Source of the DNA: Bacillota bacterium
Lineage (GTDB): Bacteria > Bacillota > Clostridia > Lachnospirales > Lachnospiraceae
Reading direction: 5' to 3'
DNA length: 13,955 nucleotides
Assembly (NCBI GenBank): GCA_023436765.1
Contig: JAEZHX010000062.1
Span: forward strand, 1 to 13,955
This document shows, one piece after another, positions 6,717-13,383 of the stretch (positions within the stretch are counted from its first letter, which is position 1; each line of letters begins with the position of its first letter). Made by a program: the position numbers and the translations under genes. The notes beneath the pieces were generated by a model. That model made no database searches. It was not told the DNA's origin and worked only from the letters and a program-made list of their open reading frames with translations.

Positions 6717-7508
6717 ATGGGAAGAATAAGAATAAAGGAAACCGATCAATGTGGACCTGAGAGGAAGGAAAGGGCCTGCGGACTTCATTGCATTCAGATA
6801 CGTGATATCACTGTTCGGGACGGAGATAAGACAATCATCGAGAATATCAATCTCCATATCCATTGCGGTAAATTGACTGTTATCATAGGTAAGAATGGCG
6901 CGGGTAAATCCACTCTGATTAAGGCAATTCTCGGTGAACTGCGGCATGAAGGAAGTATAGAGTTCACAGATCTGAAGGACCACACCATGTCCAAGCTTAC
7001 CATTGGGTATGTTCCGCAGCATATCAACCTGGAGAAGAATACACCGATGAGTGTTTATGATCTGTTTGCCGGCTATATCAGTAATTCTCCAATCTTCCTG
7101 CGAAAGAACCGGAGGGTATATGAGAGGGTGAAGGAGCAGCTTAGTATCTTTGATGCACAGGATTATATCGATCAGAGAGTATGTGACCTGTCCGGAGGAG
7201 AGCTGCAGAGAGTCTTACTGTCCATTGCTGTCACTCCGGTTCCCAAACTGCTGCTCCTAGATGAGCCGGTATCGGGTATTGATAAGAACGGGATGGATTT
7301 ATTCTATCATAACATAGAAAATCTAAAGAAGAATTATGATCTGGCCATGATTGTAGTCTCACATGATTTTGAGTTCGTAAGTAACTATGCTGATCATGTT
7401 ATATTGATGGATCGTACCATTCTCAAGGAAGGTTCACCTGAAGAAGTGCTTCAGAGTGATGATTTCAAGAAGGTGTTCTGGGGAGGAAAAGATGGATACA
7501 ATATATGA
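6717..7508 (+). CDS. Metal ABC transporter ATP-binding protein (ZnuC-like)
   Basis: The cytoplasmic ATPase that powers zinc/manganese import. It is 263 residues with a complete nucleotide-binding site: Walker A GKNGAGKST (58-66), Q-loop Gln101 (YVPQHINLE), ABC signature LSGGE (158-162), Walker B LLLLDEP (178-184) and switch His216 (VVSHDFEFV). The YVPQ and VSHD contexts and the neighbours place it in the ZnuC/MntB group. The domain proper begins near residue 25 (CIQIRDITV). The first 24 residues are an unusual hydrophilic extension, but no other start codon lies between, and the ATG at 6717 has AAAGAGG (6705-6711) at a good distance. It is separated from the binding-protein gene by 127 bases and overlaps the permease gene by 17 bases, which suggests translational coupling of ATPase and permease. 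Confidence 0.93.
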   Translation: MGRIRIKETDQCGPERKERACGLHCIQIRDITVRDGDKTIIENINLHIHCGKLTVIIGKNGAGKSTLIKAILGELRHEGSIEFTDLKDHTMSKLTIGYVPQHINLEKNTPMSVYDLFAGYISNSPIFLRKNRRVYERVKEQLSIFDAQDYIDQRVCDLSGGELQRVLLSIAVTPVPKLLLLDEPVSGIDKNGMDLFYHNIENLKKNYDLAMIVVSHDFEFVSNYADHVILMDRTILKEGSPEEVLQSDDFKKVFWGGKDGYNI

Positions 7509-8337
7509 TATCATGGAAATACTCCTGCCATTTTCCTGGATGGAGTATGCGTTTATGAAGAATGCGCTGCTGGCGATTTTGATCATTACTCCTCTGTTCG
7601 GGATTTTAGGGACCATGATCGTCAATAACCGCATGGCGTTCTTCTCGGATGCGCTCGGACATTCCGCATTGACTGGAATTGCTCTGGGATCCCTGCTCGG
7701 TTTTACGGATTCGAATCTGTCAATGCTGGTATTTGCAGTCCTTTTTGCGTTGTTACTCAATAAAATAAAAAGAAGAAAAACGGTGTCCACGGACACAGTT
7801 ATATCAGTGTTCTCCTCCTTAAGCATTGCGCTGGGTCTGATGATCCTATCCCAAGGCGGCGAATTTGCTAAGTATTCGAATCTCCTGGTGGGAGATATCT
7901 TAAGCATTACAGTCAAGGAAATTGGCCTACTGTTAATTGTTTTCTTGGTTACGATCCTTTTCTGGATGGTAGGTTTTAATAAGCTGCATGCGGTGGGTGT
8001 AAATGAAGCTCTGGCCAAAAGTAAAAATATCAATACCGGCATGATGGAGGATTGCTTCAGTGTGATCATCGCAATCATCATTATGTTCTCCATCAAATGG
8101 GTGGGAATATTGATTATCAATGCATTATTAATTCTTCCTGCAGCTGCCAGCAGAAATCTGGCTGCGAATATGAGGGAATACCACCTGTTTTCCGTAATGA
8201 TTTCCTTGTTCTCAGGAATAACGGGACTGATCATTTCCTATTACAGCGGGATGGCTTCCGGGCCGACGATAGTCATCATCGCGGCTCTACTTTTCTTCCT
8301 GACATTGTTCCTGCGACCAGGAAAGAAGAATCATTGA
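7492..8337 (+). CDS. Metal ABC transporter permease (ZnuB-like, ABC-3 family, PF00950)
   Basis: The membrane channel subunit of the zinc/manganese importer. It is 281 residues with about eight hydrophobic segments. The N-terminal family region contains FFSDALGHSALTGIALGSLLG, the usual ABC-3 signature, and a later one contains VGILIINALLILPAAASRNLA. The start is set at ATG 7492 because GGGAGGA (7481-7487) lies at proper spacing. An in-frame ATG at 7456 would add 12 hydrophilic residues, has no good ribosome binding site and would overlap the ATPase gene by 53 bases instead of 17. It is the last gene of the operon: a terminator follows after about 40 bases. No metal-responsive regulator gene is in the operon. 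Confidence 0.93.
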   Translation: MDTIYDIMEILLPFSWMEYAFMKNALLAILIITPLFGILGTMIVNNRMAFFSDALGHSALTGIALGSLLGFTDSNLSMLVFAVLFALLLNKIKRRKTVSTDTVISVFSSLSIALGLMILSQGGEFAKYSNLLVGDILSITVKEIGLLLIVFLVTILFWMVGFNKLHAVGVNEALAKSKNINTGMMEDCFSVIIAIIIMFSIKWVGILIINALLILPAAASRNLAANMREYHLFSVMISLFSGITGLIISYYSGMASGPTIVIIAALLFFLTLFLRPGKKNH

Positions 8338-8378
8338 AATAAATTATGTGTAAAAATGGCAGACACAACTATTTCCAT

Positions 8379-8434
8379 AAAGCAGATGGATATGAAAGCT
8401 TTGCGTTACTTTCAATATTCCCTCTGCTTTTATA
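8379..8434 (+). terminator. Intrinsic terminator of the metal-uptake operon
   Basis: AAAGCAGA (8379-8386) pairs with TCTGCTTT (8423-8430). The stem continues inward with imperfect pairing (GGATATGAAAG against CTTTCAATATTCC) and is followed by TTATAT after the T-rich right arm. It starts about 40 bases past the permease stop. Confidence 0.75.
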
Positions 8435-8519
8435 TATCGTACAAATAAAGCATGTTCTATCTATACAAGCTTCAGATTATTGTATTATAATAATTATATA
8501 ATGAATGCTGGAGGCTTAT

Positions 8520-9641
8520 ATGAGCAAACCGAAGATATACTTGAAAATTCTGACCAACTTTGTGATCGCAATTCTTGTGCTGCTGTTTTTATTCCTGCTA
8601 TTGCCGAAGATACTGGGATTCTTTATGCCCTTTGTCATCGGCTGGATCGTGGCAATGATTGCGAACCCACTGGTCAAATTTCTTGAGAAGAAAGTAAAAA
8701 TTCTTAGAAAGCACAGCTCGGCTATTATCATAGTCGTAGTAGTTGCTCTCATCGTTGGTGCATTTTATCTGATCATCGCTGCCTTAGTAAAGGAAGTAAG
8801 ATCCCTTTCCGATGATCTGCCGAATATTTTTACGCAGGTAGAAGCGCGGCTACAAGAATTATCGAGCCGGGTGTCTGAGATTACTGCCTCCCTGCCGGTT
8901 AGCCTCCAGAACATAATTAATAATCTATTGAACGGAATCAGCGAAAATATTACGAATATCAATTCGGAAGAAAATGAAATGACGATTTCGATGGCCGGTA
9001 CTTTTGCGAAGAGTATTGCTGAGATTTTCCTGATGATAATCGTAACGATCCTGTCTGCATATTTCTTTATCGCGAAGAGGGACGAACTGATAAACGGACT
9101 GAAAAAGAATGTACCTAATTCCGTGAATAACGGCTGGGTCATCATCTACGATAATTTTAAGACAGCAGTAGGCGGATATTTTAAAGCACAATTTAAGATT
9201 ATGTTCATTATAATCGCAATTATGTTTATCGGATTTGAGATATTAGAGGTCGGCTATTCCTTCCTGTTGGCATTCGGTATAGCTCTTCTGGACCTACTGC
9301 CGGTGTTCGGTACCGGAGCTGTCCTATGGCCTTGGGCAATTGCCGATATGCTGATGGGTAACTACATACGTGCGATCGGATTGGTTGTAATCTATCTCAT
9401 CTGCCAAATTGTAAAGCAGATCCTTCAACCTAAGATGGTAGGTGACAGTATCGGAATCAGCCCTCTGGCAACGCTGGTTTTCATGTATATCGGATATCGC
9501 TTCTACGGGGTATTAGGTATGATTCTTGGAATCCCAATTGGTATGGTGATTGTTAACCTGTATCGGATCGGTACCTTTGACCGACTGATCGAGGGATTTA
9601 AGATCATCATGCATGATATTAACGAGTTTAGAAAGTTTTAG
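8520..9641 (+). CDS. AI-2E family transporter (PF01594 permease)
   Basis: A 373-residue polytopic membrane protein of normal length for the family. Two hydrophobic segments near the N-terminus (about 10-55) and a third near 65-95 precede a long soluble, coiled-coil-like stretch (about 96-150, the typical extracytoplasmic region). The C-terminal half is a hydrophobic bundle with GIALLDLLPVFGTGAVLWPWA and QIVKQILQPKMVGDSIGISPLATLV, the characteristic motifs of this family. Members are linked to autoinducer-2 export or Na+/H+ antiport, and substrate assignment by homology is unreliable. The start is ATG 8520 because GGAGG (8510-8514) sits 5 bases before it. An ATG at 8505 would place that site inside the gene. 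A TATAAT at 8486-8491 may be its -10 box, with a poor -35. No terminator of the usual kind follows directly. Confidence 0.92.
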   Translation: MSKPKIYLKILTNFVIAILVLLFLFLLLPKILGFFMPFVIGWIVAMIANPLVKFLEKKVKILRKHSSAIIIVVVVALIVGAFYLIIAALVKEVRSLSDDLPNIFTQVEARLQELSSRVSEITASLPVSLQNIINNLLNGISENITNINSEENEMTISMAGTFAKSIAEIFLMIIVTILSAYFFIAKRDELINGLKKNVPNSVNNGWVIIYDNFKTAVGGYFKAQFKIMFIIIAIMFIGFEILEVGYSFLLAFGIALLDLLPVFGTGAVLWPWAIADMLMGNYIRAIGLVVIYLICQIVKQILQPKMVGDSIGISPLATLVFMYIGYRFYGVLGMILGIPIGMVIVNLYRIGTFDRLIEGFKIIMHDINEFRKF

Positions 9642-9672
9642 CGAAATATAGAAAAATAATCCTAAAGTTCCA

Positions 9673-9701
9673 TATACACTCTATTCATTCGGTGCTAATA
9701 T
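9673..9701 (+). promoter_or_regulatory. Weak candidate promoter of the Panacea-domain gene
   Basis: TATACA (9673-9678), 17 bases and TAATAT (9696-9701) with TG before the -10 (extended -10). It lies 53 bases upstream of the start codon. The -35 match is modest, so read-through from the AI-2E permease gene is an alternative. Confidence 0.35.
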
Positions 9702-9754
9702 AAAATCGGAGGAAAAGTAACCAAAGAAAGATACATTAGCTGAGGAGTAAGTAT

Positions 9755-10549
9755 ATGAAGGGTAATAGGTATGTAACAGATGGCGAAGTAATTATTACTT
9801 CGGACGAGATCAAAATGATTCTTGACCGGTATCGTATCGGCAAGAAACCACTGGCTAAGCTCTTGGGCTGGGGGGAAACGACCATCATCCGTTATATGGA
9901 GGGTGACATTCCCACAAATGAGTATTCCAACAAATTAAAGGCCATATTAAATGATCCCGAGTTTTATTATGACTTATTAATGAAGCGTAAGGAATGCTTA
10001 ACCGGTGTTGCGTACAAGAAGAGCAGACGAGCTGTACTAGAGAAAATTATGTCATCCAAAATTTATGCGGTTGCATATTATATCGTTAACAAGAGCAACG
10101 CAGAGATTTGCGCCAGTTATATCCAGTATTTGCTTTATTATGTTCAAGCATTTGCTTTGGCGCTTTATGACAGAGAGATGTTTCAAGAGGATTACTCTAT
10201 TAACAATGAGCATGTTCCTTATCTTAAGCTGTATGAAAGTATGAAGCACTGCGGGATTCATACCATAGAGCTCAATGAGGAATATCTGTCTGTGGAAGAG
10301 AAGGAACTGGTAGATGCCATATTTGACAGCTATACCTGGTTCGGTCCCAAAGCACTGGCTGCACTGACAGCTTACGAGAAATCCATGGTAAAGATATCAA
10401 GGGATAAATATAACAACAAAATCATTTCTAAGGATACGATCAAAGCATACTTCAAGGAAGTCCTTACCCAATATCAAATCACGAGCATGAAAGAAATCTT
10501 TAACTACCCCGACCGCCGACTACAGGATCTTAAGGACATAAGAGTATAA
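9755..10549 (+). CDS. HTH plus Panacea-domain (DUF4065/SocA-like) antitoxin-type protein, solitary
   Basis: 264 residues. An N-terminal helix-turn-helix lies at about residues 15-65 (IGKKPLAKLLGWGETTIIRYMEG is its recognition region), of the kind found in MqsA/HigA-type antitoxins. A Panacea domain at about 100-210 contains SYIQYLLYYVQAFALALY (residues 121-138), the family's conserved LQKLLYYAQG-type helix, then the MFQEDYSINNEHVPYLKLY strand region and a C-terminal helical part. Panacea proteins are known as antitoxins paired with diverse toxins (PanA/PanT) and as protease adaptors (SocA). No toxin-like gene is next to it: upstream is an AI-2E permease, and downstream are a giant palindrome and a decayed gene. 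It may be an orphan antitoxin, a regulator, or an anti-phage-related protein. GAGGAG (9742-9747) precedes the ATG by 7 bases. Confidence 0.75.
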   Translation: MKGNRYVTDGEVIITSDEIKMILDRYRIGKKPLAKLLGWGETTIIRYMEGDIPTNEYSNKLKAILNDPEFYYDLLMKRKECLTGVAYKKSRRAVLEKIMSSKIYAVAYYIVNKSNAEICASYIQYLLYYVQAFALALYDREMFQEDYSINNEHVPYLKLYESMKHCGIHTIELNEEYLSVEEKELVDAIFDSYTWFGPKALAALTAYEKSMVKISRDKYNNKIISKDTIKAYFKEVLTQYQITSMKEIFNYPDRRLQDLKDIRV

Positions 10550-10588
10550 AGTGTACGGACTGCTGTATGATTTCTTTTATTTTTTGTA

Positions 10589-10797
10589 CCAGGCTGGTGT
10601 ATGGAGTATGAATAAGGGAAGGGGATATTGGACATCCCTCACATACTAGTTGAAAGACATCCCGCCTGATTTGTATGCTGCCATCGAACATAAATGTTCG
10701 CTCGCATCAAACAAATCAGGCGGTTTCTCTTTCAAATAGTACATTATGGGATATCCAACATCCCCTTCCCTTATTTACCACATATGCACCAGCCTGG
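10589..10797. repeat. Approximately 209-bp imperfect palindrome (fold-back / MITE-like element)
   Basis: Two arms of about 104 bases are reverse complements with roughly 80 percent identity by hand alignment. The outer 11 bases match exactly (CCAGGCTGGTG at 10589-10599 with 10787-10797). Other well-conserved blocks are the AATAAGGGAAGGGGAT block (from 10611) and the CCGCCTGATTTGT block (10671-10683 region). The centre is a perfect CGAACAT/ATGTTCG pair at 10685-10700. No target-site duplication is obvious. Each arm holds a short ORF of about 50 codons reading outward from the centre; I do not regard these as genes. The element starts 39 bases after the Panacea gene stop, so it may also end that transcript. 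From 10798 to the next relic at 10970 I see only AT-rich sequence with no supported feature. Confidence 0.85.
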
Positions 10798-10969
10798 GGA
10801 TATACACACCGAATATGATAATCGACAAATTGATTGATATATATAAATCGTTATTTTTATGGATTTGTACTTAACTTAGCTTCCGATAGTTTTATTTGGT
10901 GAGTCACCATATAATAAAGTCATGAAGTCCAAGTCCAAGTGGGCAGAGACTACAAATTAAGGAGAAAAA

Positions 10970-11120
10970 ATGTACGATGTAAATCCCTATGAAAAATGTC
11001 CCATATTAGAAACAGAACTATGCAAACACTAGAATTGAAATCCTTAACTCTTTAGGCTTTCATTCTCTTGATCATAATCAAATTACGAAGTATGAAGACT
11101 ATTTTATAAAAAAGTTATAA
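10970..11120 (+). pseudogene. Decayed GNAT-type acetyltransferase gene: only N- and C-terminal ends remain
   Basis: An AAGGAG ribosome binding site (about 10959-10964) precedes an ATG at 10970 reading MYDV, but this frame stops at the TAG at 11006-11008. One frame over, positions 10981-11016 read NPYEKCPILETE, which resembles the start of clostridial GNAT acetyltransferases. In a third frame, positions 11037-11117 read KFLNSLGFHSLDHNQITKY and on to YFIKKL and a TAA at 11118-11120, which resembles the C-terminal end of the same family (a LeuGlyPhe motif and a terminal DYF-type strand). The pattern fits one base lost near codon 4 plus an internal deletion of most of the coding region. The assignment is by recognition of short segments only. 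Confidence 0.45.
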
Positions 11121-11151
11121 TCATTAGTCGTATAATGCGATAACGCACATA

Positions 11152-11184
11152 AAAACAGAGAGATTCATGAAATCTCTCTGTTTT
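11152..11184. terminator. Bidirectional intrinsic terminator (typA and the facing decayed gene)
   Basis: A perfect 14-bp stem pairs 11152-11165 with 11171-11184 around a CATGA loop. It ends in TTTT on the plus strand, and the minus strand reads TTTTTATG after it. It lies 12 bases past the typA stop codon, and the T-runs on both strands allow it to work in both directions. Confidence 0.92.
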
Positions 11185-11196
11185 ACTTTTATGAGC

Positions 11197-13026
11197 TTAG
11201 CTGTTCTTATTTCTTCTGTCTCTCATTCGAAGGGTGGAGTCCAGGATCTTCTTGCGAATTCTTAAGGACTGGGGGGTTACCTCTAGGAGCTCATCGGTTT
11301 CAATAAACTCCAGGGCTTGCTCCAGGCTTAAGTTTCTCGGCGGAACTAGACGTAGCGCCTCATCTGCGGAAGAGGAACGGGTATTGGTCAGCTGCTTCCT
11401 CTTGCAGACATTTACTTCAATGTCATCCGCTTTCGGATTCTGTCCGACCACCATACCGGCATAGACCTTGACGCCGGGACCGATAAACAGGGCACCACGC
11501 TCCTGTGCATTATAGAGTCCGTAGGTGATGCTCTCACCGGATTCAAAGGCAATCAGGCTTCCGGTCTTCCGGTATTGGATATCGCCCTTATAGGGACCAT
11601 AGCCGTCAAATAGGGTATTCATAATTCCGTTTCCCTTCGTATCTGTTAGGAACTCTCCGCGGTAACCGATCAGTCCACGGGCAGGGATTGAGAATTCAAT
11701 TCTGGTATGGCCATTATCTGAGGAGTGCATATTGATCAGTTCTCCCTTACGCTGACCGAGCTTCTCTATTACGATACCGGAGAACTCATCCGGAGTATCG
11801 ATCATGGCATGCTCCATCGGCTCCAGCTTCTTCCCGTGTTCGTCAGTCTTATACAAAACCTCCGCCTTGCTGACTGAGAATTCATAGCCTTCCCGGCGCA
11901 TATTCTCAATTAGGACGGAGAGATGTAGTTCACCTCTGCCGGATACCTTAAAGCTTTCCGTTGTATCGGTTTCTTCTACCCGAAGGCTTACATCCGTGTT
12001 CAACTCCCGAAAGAGTCTTTCACGGAGATGTCTTGAGGTTACGAATTTCCCTTCTTTACCGGCCAGAGGACTGTCATTCACATTAAAGTACATCGCAATG
12101 GTAGGTTCGGAGATTTTCTGGAAGAGGATAGGTTCAGGATGATCGGGGGAACAGATCGTATCTCCGATATGGAGATCTGCAATACCTGAAATAGCCACAA
12201 TGGAGCCAATGGTCGCTTCGTTCACTTCCACTCTCTTCAGACCATCAAACTCATAGAGCTTGCTGATCTTAACCCGATCGTTTTTCTCGGGATCATGGGC
12301 ATTCACCAGAACAACATCCTGATTGACGCGGATGGTTCCGTTATCTACCTTGCCGATACCGATTCTTCCGACATACTCGTTATAGTCTATGGTACTGATC
12401 AGCACCTGGGTGCTTTTCTCCGGATCGCCCTCCGGAGCCGGGATGTATCCAATAATCGTCTCAAACAGAGGCTTCATACTGGAAGCTTCTCCTTCGATAT
12501 CCATCGTTGCGATACCGGACATCGCAGAAGCGAATACAAAGGGACAGTCCAGCTGCTTCTCATGGGCATCCAGCTCGATCAGAAGCTCCAGAGTCTCATC
12601 TACAACCTCCTTGGGCCTTGCTTCCGGACGGTCAATCTTGTTAATGCATACAATAACCGGAAGATCCAGCTCCAGGGCCTTTTTTAAAACAAACTTCGTC
12701 TGGGGCATAGGCCCTTCAAAGGCATCCACGACCAGAACAACGCCGTTTACCATTTTAAGAACTCGCTCTACCTCCCCGCCGAAATCTGCATGGCCGGGAG
12801 TATCTATTATATTAATTTTGACCCCTTCATATTGGACTGCAGTATTTTTTGCCAAAATGGTGATACCACGTTCCCGTTCAATGGCATTGGAGTCCATAAC
12901 TCTCTCCATAATATTCTGATTGGACCGGAACACCCCGCTTTGCTTCAATAATTCGTCTACCAGGGTGGTCTTGCCATGGTCGACATGAGCGATTATTGCT
13001 ATATTTCTAATATCCTCTCGCTTCAT
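11197..13026 (-). CDS. typA: Ribosome-associated translational GTPase TypA/BipA
   Basis: A translation-factor GTPase of the EF-G-like family that binds the ribosome and supports growth under stress and cold, and subunit assembly. It is 609 residues, the normal length. All GTPase motifs are present: G1 AHVDHGKT (13-20), G2 RERGIT (51-56), G3 DTPGH (75-79), G4 NKID (129-132) and G5 SAMSG (167-171). They are followed by domain II, the EF-G-like domains and the BipA-specific C-terminal region (ARGLIGYRGEFLTDTKGNG and the Lys/Arg-rich NVCKRKQLTNTRSSSADE). The start chosen is the ATG at 13024-13026, giving MKREDIRNIAIIAHVDHG, because an AGGAAGGA stretch lies about 10 bases upstream and family members begin this close to G1. 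An in-frame ATG at 13063-13065 would add 13 residues with no ribosome binding site. It is a single-gene unit ending at a bidirectional terminator. Confidence 0.97.
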   Translation of the reverse strand: MKREDIRNIAIIAHVDHGKTTLVDELLKQSGVFRSNQNIMERVMDSNAIERERGITILAKNTAVQYEGVKINIIDTPGHADFGGEVERVLKMVNGVVLVVDAFEGPMPQTKFVLKKALELDLPVIVCINKIDRPEARPKEVVDETLELLIELDAHEKQLDCPFVFASAMSGIATMDIEGEASSMKPLFETIIGYIPAPEGDPEKSTQVLISTIDYNEYVGRIGIGKVDNGTIRVNQDVVLVNAHDPEKNDRVKISKLYEFDGLKRVEVNEATIGSIVAISGIADLHIGDTICSPDHPEPILFQKISEPTIAMYFNVNDSPLAGKEGKFVTSRHLRERLFRELNTDVSLRVEETDTTESFKVSGRGELHLSVLIENMRREGYEFSVSKAEVLYKTDEHGKKLEPMEHAMIDTPDEFSGIVIEKLGQRKGELINMHSSDNGHTRIEFSIPARGLIGYRGEFLTDTKGNGIMNTLFDGYGPYKGDIQYRKTGSLIAFESGESITYGLYNAQERGALFIGPGVKVYAGMVVGQNPKADDIEVNVCKRKQLTNTRSSSADEALRLVPPRNLSLEQALEFIETDELLEVTPQSLRIRKKILDSTLRMRDRRNKNS

Positions 13027-13127
13027 GATAATATTTTCCTTCCTTCTATATAAAGACTTTATCAATTACTCTGCGACTTAAAAAGCTGGTATAAAGTAAC
13101 AAAGTGCTTGTTTTCTACAACCTATAC

Positions 13128-13157
13128 ATTGTAGCACAGTGTAAAATAAAAAATCAA
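13128..13157 (-). promoter_or_regulatory. Candidate typA promoter
   Basis: On the minus strand, TTGATT (13157-13152), 18 bases and TACAAT (13133-13128), with TG one base before the -10 (extended -10). It leaves a leader of about 95 bases before the chosen ATG. I see no riboswitch or terminator structure in that leader. Confidence 0.55.
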
Positions 13158-13300
13158 TGTATCTCTAATGAAAAATCAATAAATATTTTCAATTTTTTTG
13201 TATAAAATAACAAAATATGGATATTTATATAGATGATTTATATTTTTACTTCTAAAATGTGGAAATTCGCATATATATTATCATAGGTAAAATAAGCTTG

Positions 13301-13330
13301 TTTACAAAACAGGAACATTTACCCTACATT
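13301..13330 (+). promoter_or_regulatory. Weak candidate promoter of the SSB-like gene, in an AT-rich divergent intergenic region
   Basis: TTTACA (13301-13306), 18 bases and TACATT (13325-13330) lie 54 bases upstream of the start codon. The 357-base gap between the typA and SSB-like start codons (13027-13383) is very AT-rich, particularly 13140-13260, and apart from the two divergent promoters and the ribosome binding sites I see no other feature in it. Confidence 0.35.
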
Positions 13331-13383
13331 TTAGAGCAGATTGGCACCAAAAAGAACGCCGGTCGAGAAGGGAGAGGTACGAT

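Noticed and set aside
6594..7022. 142-codon minus-strand ORF over the ATPase start
   Set aside because: Most of it is antisense to conserved ATPase sequence including the Walker A region; only its last 30 or so codons, in the gap, look protein-like and are listed separately as a possible relic.
7434..8234. 266-codon minus-strand ORF opposite the permease gene
   Set aside because: Fully antisense to a permease with clear family motifs and a proper ribosome binding site; composition is that of an antisense shadow.
10694..10837. 47-codon ORF reading rightward from the centre of the large palindrome, and its mirror ORF on the other strand
   Set aside because: No ribosome binding site is evident for either, and the open frames follow from the arm symmetry; not supported as genes without homologues.
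10900..10945. TATAAT at 10910-10915 as promoter of the decayed GNAT gene, and the AGTCCAAGTCCAAGT short repeat
   Set aside because: No acceptable -35 at a usual distance, and the repeat is only two and a half copies of a 6-mer.
12389..12919. 176-codon plus-strand ORF opposite typA
   Set aside because: Antisense to the conserved GTPase domain of typA, Ser/Thr-rich low-information sequence with no ribosome binding site.
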